Shown in pieces: positions 15,663-23,962 of a DNA stretch of 64,000 nt. Position numbers and translations under genes: made by a program. The DNA comes from Rhodoferax sp. (GTDB taxonomy: Bacteria; Pseudomonadota; Gammaproteobacteria; Burkholderiales; Burkholderiaceae_C): NCBI GenBank assembly GCA_024236015.1, contig JACKLK010000002.1, positions 372,001-436,000 of the forward strand. The letters run 5' to 3'. Within the stretch, counting starts at the first letter, position 1. Every line of letters starts with the position of its first letter. The notes under the pieces are model-generated. The model was not told the DNA's origin. It worked only from the letters and a program-made list of their open reading frames with translations, and searched no databases.

Positions 15663-16289
15663 TCATTTTTTTTCGCTGAGCCGCGCACTGACGACGCGCA
15701 GGCGCAGCGACAACTTGCGTGCCAGCAAGGCAATCAGGCTGGCGGCCAGGTGCGGACTGGCGGCCATCATGTCGTCCATGCCTTCGGCGGTCAGCACGCC
15801 GATCTCGCATTCGCTCATCGTCGTGCAGGCCGAGAAGCGGATGCCGCTGTCGAGCAGCGACATCTCGCCCAGGATCTCGCCGGGCCGCGTCTCGGCCAGC
15901 CGCAGGCGTTCGCCCCAGGGCTGGACGCGGTCCACCGCCACCGCTCCCGACAGCAGCACGACCATGAAGTTGCCGTATTCGTCCTGCCGGATGATGTCGC
16001 GGTCGGCCGGGACGGTGGCGAAGTCGAAATGGCGCTCGAGTTCCTGGATCGCCTTGAGGTCCAGGTGACGCATGTAGCGATCCTTGGACCACAGGTTCTG
16101 CAGCAGCTTCGTGCCACGGGCGGATTCCAGCCGCTTGGCGTCGACTTCGGCCGCGCGCGCCTCCCACGGCACGAGCAGCGACGCGTCGACACCCAGGCCG
16201 GCGAATGCGGTGCTGAACAACACGGAGTCCTGCCTGTCTTCCATCCTGTCGGTTGGCTCCCTGGTCTTGAGAATGTCGAATATGCCCAT
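15663..16289 (-). CDS. Cyclic nucleotide-binding domain protein between pilT and pilU
   Basis: A 208-residue protein starting MGIFDILKTREPTDRMEDR. Residues about 75-190 form a Crp-type cyclic-nucleotide-binding beta-roll: DRDIIRQDEYGNFMVVLLSG, then the phosphate-binding-cassette-like segment TRPGEILGEMSLLDSGIRFS. No DNA-binding helix-turn-helix follows, since the protein ends a few residues after the C-helix. It is therefore likely a sensor or adaptor for c-di-GMP, cAMP or another nucleotide acting on the pilus motor, not a transcription factor. The canonical PBC Arg-Thr/Ser pair is replaced by SGIRFSACT, so ligand identity is open. Spacing of 29 bases to pilT and 21 to pilU indicates one operon. 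Confidence 0.88.
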   Translation of the reverse strand: MGIFDILKTREPTDRMEDRQDSVLFSTAFAGLGVDASLLVPWEARAAEVDAKRLESARGTKLLQNLWSKDRYMRHLDLKAIQELERHFDFATVPADRDIIRQDEYGNFMVVLLSGAVAVDRVQPWGERLRLAETRPGEILGEMSLLDSGIRFSACTTMSECEIGVLTAEGMDDMMAASPHLAASLIALLARKLSLRLRVVSARLSEKK

Positions 16290-16318
16290 GGTGGCGCGTT
16301 CCAGGCCGTGCTGCCGGG

Positions 16319-17362
16319 TCAGCCGGGGAAGTTCTCCGGAATCTTGGCCTTGCTGCGCGCCTCGGCGGGACTGATGATGTTGCGCTTGACCAGGTCGGTG
16401 AGGTTCTGGTCCAGCGTCTGCATGCCCACGCTGTTGCCGGTCTGGATCGACGAATACATCTGTGCCACCTTGGCCTCGCGGATCAGGTTGCGGATGGCGC
16501 TGGTGCCGATCATGATCTCGTGGGCGGCCACGCGTCCCTGGCCGTCCTTGGTCTTGCACAGGGTCTGCGAGATCACCGCCTGCAGGGACTCGGACAACAT
16601 CGCCCGCACCATCTCCTTCTCGTCGGCGGGGAACACGTCGATGATCCGGTCGATGGTCTTGGCCGCGCTCGAGGTGTGCAGCGTGCCGAACACCAGGTGG
16701 CCGGTCTCGGCCGCGGTCATCGCCAGCCGGATGGTTTCGAGGTCGCGCATCTCGCCCACCAGGATGCAGTCCGGGTCCTCGCGCAGCGCCGAGCGCAGGG
16801 CCGCGGCGAAACTCAGCGTCTGCGGCCCGACCTCGCGCTGGTTGACCAGGCATTTCTTGGACTCGTGCACGAACTCGATCGGGTCCTCGACCGTCAGGAT
16901 GTGGCCGAACTCGGTCTCGTTGAGGTAGTTCACCATCGCGGCCAGCGTCGTCGACTTGCCCGAGCCGGTGGGACCGGTCACCAGCACCATGCCGCGCGGC
17001 TTGAGCGCCAGTTCGGCGAAGATCTTCGGCGCGTTGAGCTGCTCCAGCGACAGGATCTTGGAGGGAATGGTCCGGAACACCGCACCGGCGCCACGGTTGT
17101 GGTTGAACGCGTTGACGCGGAACCGCGCCAGGCCTTCGATCTCGAACGAGAAGTCGATCTCCAGGAACTCCTCGTAGTGCTTGCGCTGGGTGTCGTTCAT
17201 GATGTCGTACACCATGGCGTGCACCGCCTTGTGGTCGAGCGGTTCGACGTTGATGCGTCGCACGTCGCCGTGCACACGGATCATCGGAGGCAATTCGGCA
17301 GACAGGTGCAGGTCGGAGGCCTTGTTCTTGACGCTGAACGCAAGCAGCTGGGTGATGTCCAC
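16319..17362 (-). CDS. pilT: Type IV pilus retraction ATPase PilT
   Basis: A 347-residue hexameric ATPase powering pilus retraction and twitching. It has the N-terminal PAS-like domain, Walker A GPTGSGKSTT, Asp box VEDPIEFVH, Walker B with LVGEMRDLETI, the His box GTLHTSSAAKTIDR, and the PilT-specific C-terminal motif AIRNLIREAK. Translation starts with GTG at 17362, preceded by GAGAGGAAA. The start lies only 37 bases from the divergent YggS-type gene, so promoters of the two units must overlap. Confidence 0.96.
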   Translation of the reverse strand: MDITQLLAFSVKNKASDLHLSAELPPMIRVHGDVRRINVEPLDHKAVHAMVYDIMNDTQRKHYEEFLEIDFSFEIEGLARFRVNAFNHNRGAGAVFRTIPSKILSLEQLNAPKIFAELALKPRGMVLVTGPTGSGKSTTLAAMVNYLNETEFGHILTVEDPIEFVHESKKCLVNQREVGPQTLSFAAALRSALREDPDCILVGEMRDLETIRLAMTAAETGHLVFGTLHTSSAAKTIDRIIDVFPADEKEMVRAMLSESLQAVISQTLCKTKDGQGRVAAHEIMIGTSAIRNLIREAKVAQMYSSIQTGNSVGMQTLDQNLTDLVKRNIISPAEARSKAKIPENFPG

Positions 17363-17399
17363 GCTTTCCTCTCGTTGTTTGTTACGCTAGCAGTCAATT

Positions 17400-18095
17400 A
17401 TGACCACGATTGAGACCAATCTCCAAGCCGTGCGACAGCGCATCGCGGCCGCCTGCGCCGCGGCCGGGCGCGATGCGGCGCAGGTGCAGTTGCTGGCCGT
17501 GTCCAAGACCTTCCCCGCGGCGTCCGTGTCCGATGCGATCGCCGCCGGCCAGTTGCAGTTCGGCGAGAACTACATCCAGGAGGCGGTCGCCAAGATCGAG
17601 GCCTTGCCGCGCGCGGGCATCACCTGGCATTGCATCGGCCCGGTCCAGAGCAACAAGACTCGGCTGGTGGCCGAACATTTCGACTGGCTGCAATCGCTCG
17701 ACCGGCTCAAGATCGCGCAGCGCCTGAACGAGCAGCGGCCGCAGGCCCTGGCGCCGCTGCAGGTCTGCATCCAGGTCAATACCGATGGCGGGGCCAACAA
17801 GGCCGGCGTGTCGCCCGACGCGCTGGCCGCCCTGGCGCGCGCGGTCGCGCAGTTGCCGCGGCTGCGCCTGCGCGGCCTGATGACGATCCCCGAGCCGGCG
17901 CCCGATTTCGACGCCGCGCGCGCGGTGCACGCGCGTGCCCGGCAGTTGTTCGACCGGCTCAATGCCGAAGGCATGGCGCTGGACACCTTGTCCATGGGCA
18001 TGAGTGGCGACCTCGAGGCGGCGATTCATGCCGGCAGCACCATGGTGCGCGTCGGCACGGCGGTGTTCGGCGCGCGCGAGCGGCCGGGGCACTGA
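17400..18095 (+). CDS. yggS: YggS/PLPBP family pyridoxal-phosphate homeostasis protein
   Basis: A 231-residue single-domain TIM barrel of the alanine-racemase N-terminal fold. The PLP lysine is K36 in LLAVSKT, with the family motifs FGENYIQEA, WHCIGPVQSNKT and the phosphate-binding STMVRVGTAVFGAR at the C-terminus. The family lacks racemase activity and buffers PLP; loss in other bacteria disturbs amino-acid and B6 pools. Placement next to pilT is common in proteobacteria. The gene converges with the DUF3617 gene 16 bases downstream. Confidence 0.95.
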   Translation: MTTIETNLQAVRQRIAAACAAAGRDAAQVQLLAVSKTFPAASVSDAIAAGQLQFGENYIQEAVAKIEALPRAGITWHCIGPVQSNKTRLVAEHFDWLQSLDRLKIAQRLNEQRPQALAPLQVCIQVNTDGGANKAGVSPDALAALARAVAQLPRLRLRGLMTIPEPAPDFDAARAVHARARQLFDRLNAEGMALDTLSMGMSGDLEAAIHAGSTMVRVGTAVFGARERPGH

Positions 18096-18111
18096 GGCAT
18101 GCGCGTGGCGC

Positions 18112-18681
18112 CTACTTGCGGCCCGCGGCCAGGGGTTTGATCGAGCCGCAGTCGGCCGACAGCCACCGCCCCTGGCTCTGCATCGTGAACGGTTCCGTGC
18201 GTCCGCCGGTGCTGGTCTTGACGTTCATGCGCGATCGGTAGGCCTGCGGGCTGACGAACGTGACCTCGCCCTCGCCGCTCGAAGGCGGCCGGGTGCACGA
18301 GAACGAGAATGTCATCGTGTTGCCCACCCGCGGCGCATGTTGCGAGCGGCAGTCGCCTTCCTGGGTGACGATCTCGTTGCGCGCCAGCATCTCCGCCGTC
18401 ATGCAGACCTTGGCCACCATGCTGCCCGGGCCGCCGGCTCCCAGCGTCACGCCTTGCTTGGCCATCATGTCCTGCATCATCTTGCGTTGCTCGGGGGGCA
18501 GGGCGGCCATCTGCTTCTGCGCCTCGGCCATCGCCTTTTCCATCTGGCCGGAGCCGCTGTGCATCGTGCTGGTGAGCTCCCACAGGCCCGGCTGCAGGTT
18601 CTGCGCCTGCACCTGCAGCGCGGCAAACAGGGTCAGCAGGCCGGCACACCGGCCGCCCGCGCGGGTCGTCAAACGCATCAT
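18112..18681 (-). CDS. DUF3617 domain exported protein
   Basis: A 189-residue protein with a Sec signal peptide (hydrophobic CAGLLTLFAALQVQAQ, cleavage after AQA predicted). The mature domain begins LQPGLWELTSTMHSGSGQM, the start typical of DUF3617, and contains four Cys that could form disulfides (VCMTA, GDCRSQ, FSCTRP, ADCGS). A Met/Gln-rich helix with EQRKMMQDMMAKQ lies in the middle. Function is unknown; family members are periplasmic. The start MMRLTT was chosen because AGGAGAAGGA lies just upstream; the open frame extends 29 codons further without support. Confidence 0.86.
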   Translation of the reverse strand: MMRLTTRAGGRCAGLLTLFAALQVQAQNLQPGLWELTSTMHSGSGQMEKAMAEAQKQMAALPPEQRKMMQDMMAKQGVTLGAGGPGSMVAKVCMTAEMLARNEIVTQEGDCRSQHAPRVGNTMTFSFSCTRPPSSGEGEVTFVSPQAYRSRMNVKTSTGGRTEPFTMQSQGRWLSADCGSIKPLAAGRK

Positions 18682-18799
18682 GTCGTGTCCTTCTCCTCGA
18701 AATGTCCGCATTCTGGCAAGGCCCTGCCGCCCGCGCCAGGACATTTGTCTCACTGCGGGGGGCGGCATGTGGCGTTCGGGGGCGGCCCTGCCGCGCGCG

Positions 18800-19279
18800 T
18801 CACGGCAGGCGCAGCCGGGTGCTGTTGACGACTTCCTCCATCACCGCATAGGTGCGGGTCTCGCGCACACCGGGCAATTGCCACAACACGGTGCCGGCAA
18901 ACTGCCGGTAGGCATCCATGTCGGCCATGCGGGTCTTGAGCAGGTAGTCGAAGCCGCCGGCAACCATGTGGCATTCCATGATCTCGGTGCGCACCTGCAC
19001 CGCGGCCTTGAAGGCTTCGAACACATTGGGCGTGGTGCGGTCGAGCAGCACCTCGACGAACACCAGCATGCCGCGTCCGAGCTTGTGCGGGTTGAGCCGT
19101 GCCTCGTAGCCCAGGATGTAGCCGTCGCGCGTGAGCCGTTGCACCCGCGCCAGCACCGCGGTCGGCGACAGCGAGACGTTCTCGGCCAGCTTGAGGTTGG
19201 AGATGCGCCCGTCCATCTGCAGCTGCTGCAGGATCTTGAGGTCGATGCGGTCGAGGTCGGATGCGTCGGGGCTCGTCAT
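18800..19279 (-). CDS. Lrp/AsnC family regulator (downstream paralogue)
   Basis: A 159-residue feast/famine regulator. The N-terminal HTH runs through LDRIDLKILQQLQMDGRISN with the recognition segment LAENVSLSPTAVLARVQRL. The RAM (AsnC_trans_reg) ligand domain follows, with ECHMVAGGFDYLLKTR, the Lrp signature where amino acids bind. It overlaps the upstream AsnC-type gene by 4 bases (ATGA), so both are translated together. The pair faces the ornithine cyclodeaminase and arginase genes and probably controls them in response to an amino acid such as arginine or ornithine (inference). Confidence 0.92.
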   Translation of the reverse strand: MTSPDASDLDRIDLKILQQLQMDGRISNLKLAENVSLSPTAVLARVQRLTRDGYILGYEARLNPHKLGRGMLVFVEVLLDRTTPNVFEAFKAAVQVRTEIMECHMVAGGFDYLLKTRMADMDAYRQFAGTVLWQLPGVRETRTYAVMEEVVNSTRLRLP

Positions 19280-19710
19280 GACAGGCGGTAGGTTTCCAGG
19301 TGGATGCTGGTCTCGGAGCTGCTGATGCCGCGGATCAGGCGAACCCGCTCCATGACCCGGGACAGCTCGGCCAGGTTGGCGGCCCGCAGTTCGGCCAGCA
19401 GGTCCCAGCGGCCGTTGGTGTCGTGCAAGGCGGCGACGCCGGGCTCGCCGAGCAGGCTGGCGATCACGGTGCGGGTCTCGTTGCCTTCGACGGCAATGCC
19501 CATCCAGGCCCGGATCTCGTTGGGCTGCGCGTCGGGCCGCAGCCGCACCGTGTAGCCGACGATGATGCCGTCGTCCTCCAGCCTGGTGATGCGGTTGCTG
19601 ACGGTGCCGCGCGAGACACCCAGCTTGCGCGCGAGCACCGCGACGCTGGTGCGGGCATTGGTGCGCAGCAGGGACAACAAGGCGCGGTCGGTGGCGTCCA
19701 TATTGCGCAT
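19276..19710 (-). CDS. Lrp/AsnC family regulator (upstream paralogue)
   Basis: A 144-residue Lrp/AsnC protein: HTH MDATDRALLSLLRTNARTSV with recognition part LARKLGVSRGTVSNRITRLE, then the RAM domain with VAALHDTNGRWDLLAELR. It is clearly diverged from its downstream partner, sharing the fold but little sequence, so this is not a recent duplication. The ATG at 19710 or the one at 19701 may be the start. The first gene of a two-gene regulator unit, it is divergent from the ornithine cyclodeaminase gene across 116 bases with palindromic sites. Confidence 0.92.
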   Translation of the reverse strand: MRNMDATDRALLSLLRTNARTSVAVLARKLGVSRGTVSNRITRLEDDGIIVGYTVRLRPDAQPNEIRAWMGIAVEGNETRTVIASLLGEPGVAALHDTNGRWDLLAELRAANLAELSRVMERVRLIRGISSSETSIHLETYRLS

Positions 19711-19734
19711 TGTGTCACCCAGTGGTGGCGATGT

Positions 19735-19781
19735 GCCATATTTCTGGCGAAAAGCGTGCAAGGTTGGCGATTTACATTGCC
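19735..19781. promoter_or_regulatory. Two palindromes in the divergent region, candidate Lrp/AsnC sites
   Basis: GCCA-TATTTC-TGGC (19735-19748) and GGC-GATTTACATT-GCC (19766-19781) lie between the regulator pair and the cyclodeaminase gene. Their centres are about 32 bases apart, close to three helical turns, a spacing seen where Lrp-type octamers wrap DNA. Both have AT-rich cores in GC-rich surroundings. The assignment is inference. Confidence 0.45.
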
Positions 19782-19826
19782 GCGGTCGGGCGGGACACTG
19801 GCCATGAGCTTTCGGAGACCATCGCC

Positions 19827-20933
19827 ATGAACAACACAAGCCATCTTCCCACCCTCTATCTGAGCCCCGCCGATGTGGCCGCCATCCTGCGCCGGCAAGG
19901 CATGGCCGACACCCTGCGCGGCATGCACGACGCGATCCACGCCGACTACCTGCGCTGGCAGGATTTCGACAAGAACGCACGTATCGGTTGCCACTCCGAT
20001 CTCGGCGTGATCGAACTGATGCCGATCGCGGACGACCGGACCTATGCCTTCAAGTGTGTCAACGGCCACCCGGGCAATGGGCGGTTCGGCCTGCCGACGG
20101 TGATGGCGTTCGGCGTCATCGCCCGCGTCGATACCGGAGCGCCGGAGTTCCTCAGCGAGCTGACCCTCACCACGGCGGTCCGCACGGCCGCGATGTCCGC
20201 GCTCGCGGCCCGCGCCCTGGCCCGGCCCGAGAGCCGGGTCATGGCCCTGATCGGCAACGGCGCGCAGAGCGAGTTCCAGGCGCTGGCCTTCCACCATCTG
20301 CTGGGCATCGCAGAGATCCGCCTGTACGACACCGACCCGCGGGCGACCGACAAGCTGATGGCGAATCTGCGCGGCACGGCCGGCCTGCGGTTGCTGCGTT
20401 GCGACAGCGTCGCCCAGGCGGTGCGCGGAGCCGATATAGTGACCACCGTGACCGCCGACAAGACCCAAGCCACGATCCTGACGCCGGACCTGCTCGCGCC
20501 GGGCATGCATGTCAACGCCGTCGGCGGCGACTGTCCCGGCAAGACCGAGCTGCATGCCGACGTGTTGCGCGCGGCCCGGGTTTTTGTCGAATACGAGCCG
20601 CAGACCCGCATCGAAGGCGACCTGCAGCAGATCGAGCCGGAGTTCGCCGTGACCGAGTTGTGGCAGGTGCTGCAAGGTCACCAGCCCGGCCGGACCGACG
20701 ACCGCGAGGTGACGGTGTTCGACTCGGTGGGCTTTGCGCTGGAAGACTTCTCGGCGCTGCGCTACATGCGCGACTGTGCACGGCAGCACGGCATCGGCCG
20801 GAATCTGGCGCTGATTCCGCGGTTTGCCGATCCCAAGGATTTGTTCGGCCTGATCGGTTCGCTGGCCGGCGGTGCCGATGCCGCTGCATCGCCGGTCGCA
20901 TCCCGGCGTGAACCGGAACTGGCGCGGGCGTGA
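19827..20933 (+). CDS. Ornithine cyclodeaminase
   Basis: A 368-residue member of the ornithine cyclodeaminase/mu-crystallin family, converting L-ornithine to L-proline and ammonia with NAD+ as internal redox cofactor. Visible motifs include the substrate-side segment YAFKCVNGHPGNGRFGLPTV, the Rossmann turn ALIGNGAQSEFQALAF, and HVNAVGGDCPGKTELH with the catalytic Asp typical of true cyclodeaminases (as opposed to alanine or lysine variants). The start at 19827 follows CGGAGACC. The TGA stop lies within the GTGA overlap with the arginase gene, so the two enzymes form a coupled route from arginine to proline. Confidence 0.93.
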   Translation: MNNTSHLPTLYLSPADVAAILRRQGMADTLRGMHDAIHADYLRWQDFDKNARIGCHSDLGVIELMPIADDRTYAFKCVNGHPGNGRFGLPTVMAFGVIARVDTGAPEFLSELTLTTAVRTAAMSALAARALARPESRVMALIGNGAQSEFQALAFHHLLGIAEIRLYDTDPRATDKLMANLRGTAGLRLLRCDSVAQAVRGADIVTTVTADKTQATILTPDLLAPGMHVNAVGGDCPGKTELHADVLRAARVFVEYEPQTRIEGDLQQIEPEFAVTELWQVLQGHQPGRTDDREVTVFDSVGFALEDFSALRYMRDCARQHGIGRNLALIPRFADPKDLFGLIGSLAGGADAAASPVASRREPELARA

Positions 20934-21886
20934 CGCAGCTGTCCTTGCCCCCGGGAGTCGACGGCGTCAGCCTGATCGGCGCGCCGACGGATGTCGGTGC
21001 CGGCATGCTGGGCGCCCGGATGGGGCCCGAAGCCCTGCGCGTGGCCGGCATCGCGCAGGCCGTGGCGCAATTCGGCATCGACGTGCGCGACTGCGGCAAC
21101 CTGGCCGGCCCGCCCAATCCCTGGCAAAGCGCGGTGAACGGCTTTCGCCACCTGCCCGAGGTCGTGGCCTGGAACCAGCTGCTGCATGACGCGGTACGGA
21201 CGGAACTGGCCGCCGCCCGGCTGCCCGTCGTCATGGGCGGCGACCATTGCCTGGGCATCGGCTCGATCAGCGCGGTGGCGCGCCACTGCCGCGAACGCGG
21301 TCGCAAGCTGCGCGTATTGTGGTTCGACGCCCATGCCGACTTCAACACCGCCACGCTGACGCCCAGCGGCAACATCCACGGCATGCCGGTGGCCTGCCTG
21401 TGCGGGCACGGTCCGCAGGAACTGGTCGAGATCGGTGGCCACGTGCCGGCGCTCAACGCGCGCGACATCCGCCAGATCGGCATCCGCAGCGTGGACGAAG
21501 GCGAGAAACGCCTGGTGCACGACATCGGCATCGAGGTGTTCGACATGCGCTACATCGACGAGATGGGCATGCGCCACACGATGGAGATCGCGCTGGCGCT
21601 GGTCGACGCCAATACCCACCTGCATGTCAGCCTGGATGTCGACTTCCTCGACCCCGACATCGCGCCCGGCGTGGGAACCACGGTGCGTGGCGGGCCGACC
21701 TACCGCGAAGCCCAGCTGTGCATGGAGATGATCGCCGACACCGGCCGGCTGGCCTCGCTCGACCTGGTCGAGCTCAATCCCGCGCTGGACGTGCGCAACC
21801 AGACGGCCGAGCTGGCCGTCGACCTGGTGGAAAGCCTGTTCGGCAAGAGCACCTTGATGCGCAAGCCCTCGGCCGGGCGCAAATAA
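20930..21886 (+). CDS. Arginase
   Basis: A 318-residue ureohydrolase of the arginase branch, hydrolysing L-arginine to L-ornithine and urea with a di-manganese centre. Metal ligands are visible in GGDHCLGIG, FDAHADFNT and SLDVDFLDPD; substrate-side motifs are TPSGNIHGMP and the C-terminal LVELNPALDVRNQTA. Translation starts at GTG, overlapping the cyclodeaminase stop by 4 bases. Product flow is direct: its ornithine is the substrate of the gene in front. A perfect 36-bp palindrome begins at the stop codon. Confidence 0.93.
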   Translation: MTQLSLPPGVDGVSLIGAPTDVGAGMLGARMGPEALRVAGIAQAVAQFGIDVRDCGNLAGPPNPWQSAVNGFRHLPEVVAWNQLLHDAVRTELAAARLPVVMGGDHCLGIGSISAVARHCRERGRKLRVLWFDAHADFNTATLTPSGNIHGMPVACLCGHGPQELVEIGGHVPALNARDIRQIGIRSVDEGEKRLVHDIGIEVFDMRYIDEMGMRHTMEIALALVDANTHLHVSLDVDFLDPDIAPGVGTTVRGGPTYREAQLCMEMIADTGRLASLDLVELNPALDVRNQTAELAVDLVESLFGKSTLMRKPSAGRK

Positions 21887-21920
21887 GGCTTGTTCGCGGC
21901 GCGCGCCGCGAACAAGCCTT
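21885..21920. terminator. Perfect 18-bp-arm palindrome after arginase
   Basis: AAGGCTTGTTCGCGGCGC (21885-21902) is followed without any spacer by its exact reverse complement (21903-21920). It overlaps the arginase TAA and lies between convergent genes. No T-run follows on either side, but the flanking AAGGCTT/AAGCCTT ends supply T residues. A bidirectional terminator is the simplest reading. Confidence 0.65.
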
Positions 21921-21991
21921 GGCCGTCAGCGCCGCGCGCTGCGGTGTTGCGCACATTGCCGGGCCGGAGTTCCCACCGGCCCGCCGGGGCG

Positions 21992-22159
21992 TCAGCCGCC
22001 CTGGTGCGCGCGTTTGCCCGGGTTCTTCTTGCTGCGGGTCGCAACGCCGCGCTCGAGGCTGCGCTTCTGGCCGCCGCTCACGGGCATGGTGAAACCCTTG
22101 ACCATGGTCGGACGGGGGGTGGCTTTGCGCTCGGCTTCGGTACGAAATTCTTTGGCCAT
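21992..22159 (-). CDS. Small basic protein, unknown function
   Basis: A 55-residue, very basic protein beginning MAKEFRTEAERKATPRPTMV and ending in a Lys/Arg/Gly-rich tail (TRSKKNPGKRAHQGG). A GGAG lies 6 bases before the ATG (minus strand, near 22169), and codon composition matches the neighbours, so it is probably translated. No domain is recognised; charge and size suggest nucleic-acid or ribosome binding, but that is inference. The 212 bases upstream (22160-22371) hold no other gene that I can support. Confidence 0.7.
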   Translation of the reverse strand: MAKEFRTEAERKATPRPTMVKGFTMPVSGGQKRSLERGVATRSKKNPGKRAHQGG

Positions 22160-22371
22160 GGAAAACTCCGGAAATATCAGTTCAACCCGCTATTAGGCCA
22201 CAGTGGTCGGGTGGGGTGGCCGGCCGCGGGCCGGCAGGCCGGATTCCGCGTCTTCGTCCCTTGCGCGCAGGCCGGCGGCGCCTGGTTTGCCTGGGCCAGT
22301 CCGGGGGCGTCGGTCGCACCGGCGCAGCGGGCCCCGGCCCTGGCGGCGATCTCGCCCGGTGCGGGCGCCGT

Positions 22372-23769
22372 TCAGCTGCGGGCCGTCCCGTAGCGGCGCG
22401 CCAGTTCGCGGCGCGCCACCGCCTCGGGTGCCAGCCGGTTGCCGCCCAGCCACAACGCGGCGGTCCGCTGGCGGGTGTCCCGCTCCAGCCGCACCGGTTC
22501 GCCGTGGTTGGCGAAGCCGTTGGCCAGCCGGATCGATCCGTGTGCCGTGCCGTCCCGCTGGACGCGTCCGGGCGTGATCTCGCTGGCGTCCTGCAGCGGG
22601 TTGGCCAGTGCGGGATTGGCCACCAGCACCGTGTCGTCGCCCACGGGCAACAGGTCGAATGCACCCCACAGGCTGCACCAGCGACCGCTCCAGCGCGCCA
22701 GTCGGCGCGCCGGCGCGCCGTCGCGGGCGAAGCGCGAGAGGATGTGCAGCGAGCCTTCGAGCCACTGGTGCGACAGTCCGTCGCTGGCATTGGTCAGCAC
22801 CGACACCGACAACTGCTGCTCGGGCACGACCACGGTGCGGGTGATCTGGCCCTGGAATCCGCCCGAATGCCCGAACCAGTCCCAGCCCGCCAGCGTGCCC
22901 GAGATCGTGCCCAGGCCGTACCAGCGCTCCAGGCTGACGTGCGGGTCGCGCCATTGGCGGCGTGCCATCTCGCGCCGGCTGTCCACCGACAACACGCTGG
23001 CGCGTGCATGGGGCGACAGGCTGCCGAAGAAGCGTGCCAGGTCGGACGCCGTGCTGACGAAGCCGGTGGCCGATGCCAGTGCGTGGGTCGGGTTGTCGCC
23101 CGGTATCACGACCCGGTGCCCGAGCAGCACATCGCTGCTGTGTCCGCGCGCCAGCGGTTTTCCGTCGGCAACCGGAGCGTCGGGCACGGTGTCGGCCAGG
23201 CCCGAGGGCGTGACGATGGCGCGCATGATCCAGTCGGTGTATGGCTCGCCGGTGACGGACGCGATGACCATGCCCAGCAGGCCATAACCGTGGTTGGAAT
23301 ATTTGAAGCGGCTGTTGGGTGGAATCGTCGTGCCGTGCTGCAGGTCGGCGCGGATCGCCGCTTCGTCCAGGAACGGGCGCCGGTCCTGCCACTGGCCGGC
23401 ATCGAGACCGTCCCGGACCAATCCCGCGCTGTGCGACAACAACTGCGACAGCGTGACCCGGGCCACGTCCGGGTGCAGTTCGGTCACGAAGTCGCCGACC
23501 GGCTGGTCCAGCCGCAAACGCCCTGTCTCGCGCAGCCGCAACATGCCTGCGGCGGTGAAGGCCTTGGAATGCGAGGCGACGCGGAAGCGGTGGCCGTTCG
23601 TCAGCACCTGCCCGCGCGCCAGGTCGGCATGGCCGAAGGCCTGCGCCAGCACCGGCCGGCCCCGATGCCAGATGGCGATGGCGCAGCCGGGTTGCCGGTG
23701 TTGTCGCATCTGCCAGTCGATCCAGCGCGGGATGTAGTCGAGCGCGCCCACCAGCCATCGTTCAGCCAT
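22372..23769 (-). CDS. Serine hydrolase, class C beta-lactamase/penicillin-binding fold
   Basis: A 465-residue protein of the beta-lactamase-related family. The SxxK motif is in VASHSKAFTAAGML (Ser nucleophile followed by Lys), the YxN motif is YSNHGYGLLGM, and the third motif is FGHSGGFQGQ, with His-Ser-Gly in place of Lys-Thr-Gly. That last substitution, as in EstB-type esterases and D-amino peptidases, argues for a hydrolase or esterase role over antibiotic resistance. Residues about 370-465 form an extra C-terminal beta domain. No signal peptide is visible after the chosen start MAERWLVGALDYIPRWIDW, so it is probably cytoplasmic. The frame is open upstream through the repeat at 23822-23904, but that would encode Val-Ala and Gly-Val repeats and is unlikely. 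Confidence 0.86.
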   Translation of the reverse strand: MAERWLVGALDYIPRWIDWQMRQHRQPGCAIAIWHRGRPVLAQAFGHADLARGQVLTNGHRFRVASHSKAFTAAGMLRLRETGRLRLDQPVGDFVTELHPDVARVTLSQLLSHSAGLVRDGLDAGQWQDRRPFLDEAAIRADLQHGTTIPPNSRFKYSNHGYGLLGMVIASVTGEPYTDWIMRAIVTPSGLADTVPDAPVADGKPLARGHSSDVLLGHRVVIPGDNPTHALASATGFVSTASDLARFFGSLSPHARASVLSVDSRREMARRQWRDPHVSLERWYGLGTISGTLAGWDWFGHSGGFQGQITRTVVVPEQQLSVSVLTNASDGLSHQWLEGSLHILSRFARDGAPARRLARWSGRWCSLWGAFDLLPVGDDTVLVANPALANPLQDASEITPGRVQRDGTAHGSIRLANGFANHGEPVRLERDTRQRTAALWLGGNRLAPEAVARRELARRYGTARS

Positions 23770-23821
23770 GCCATTGCCTTTCGACCGCGGCGCCGCGCCG
23801 CGTGCTGGCGTGCACGCTATC

Positions 23822-23907
<86 letters not shown>

Positions 23908-23962
23908 GCGCGCACGCACGCGCACGCACGCGCCGCGTGTCCGCTTGCCGTCCAACGGGCGC

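Noticed and set aside
14427..16928. Plus-strand frame of 833 codons over pilU, the cNMP gene and part of pilT
   Set aside because: Three well-conserved minus-strand genes with standard motifs explain the region.
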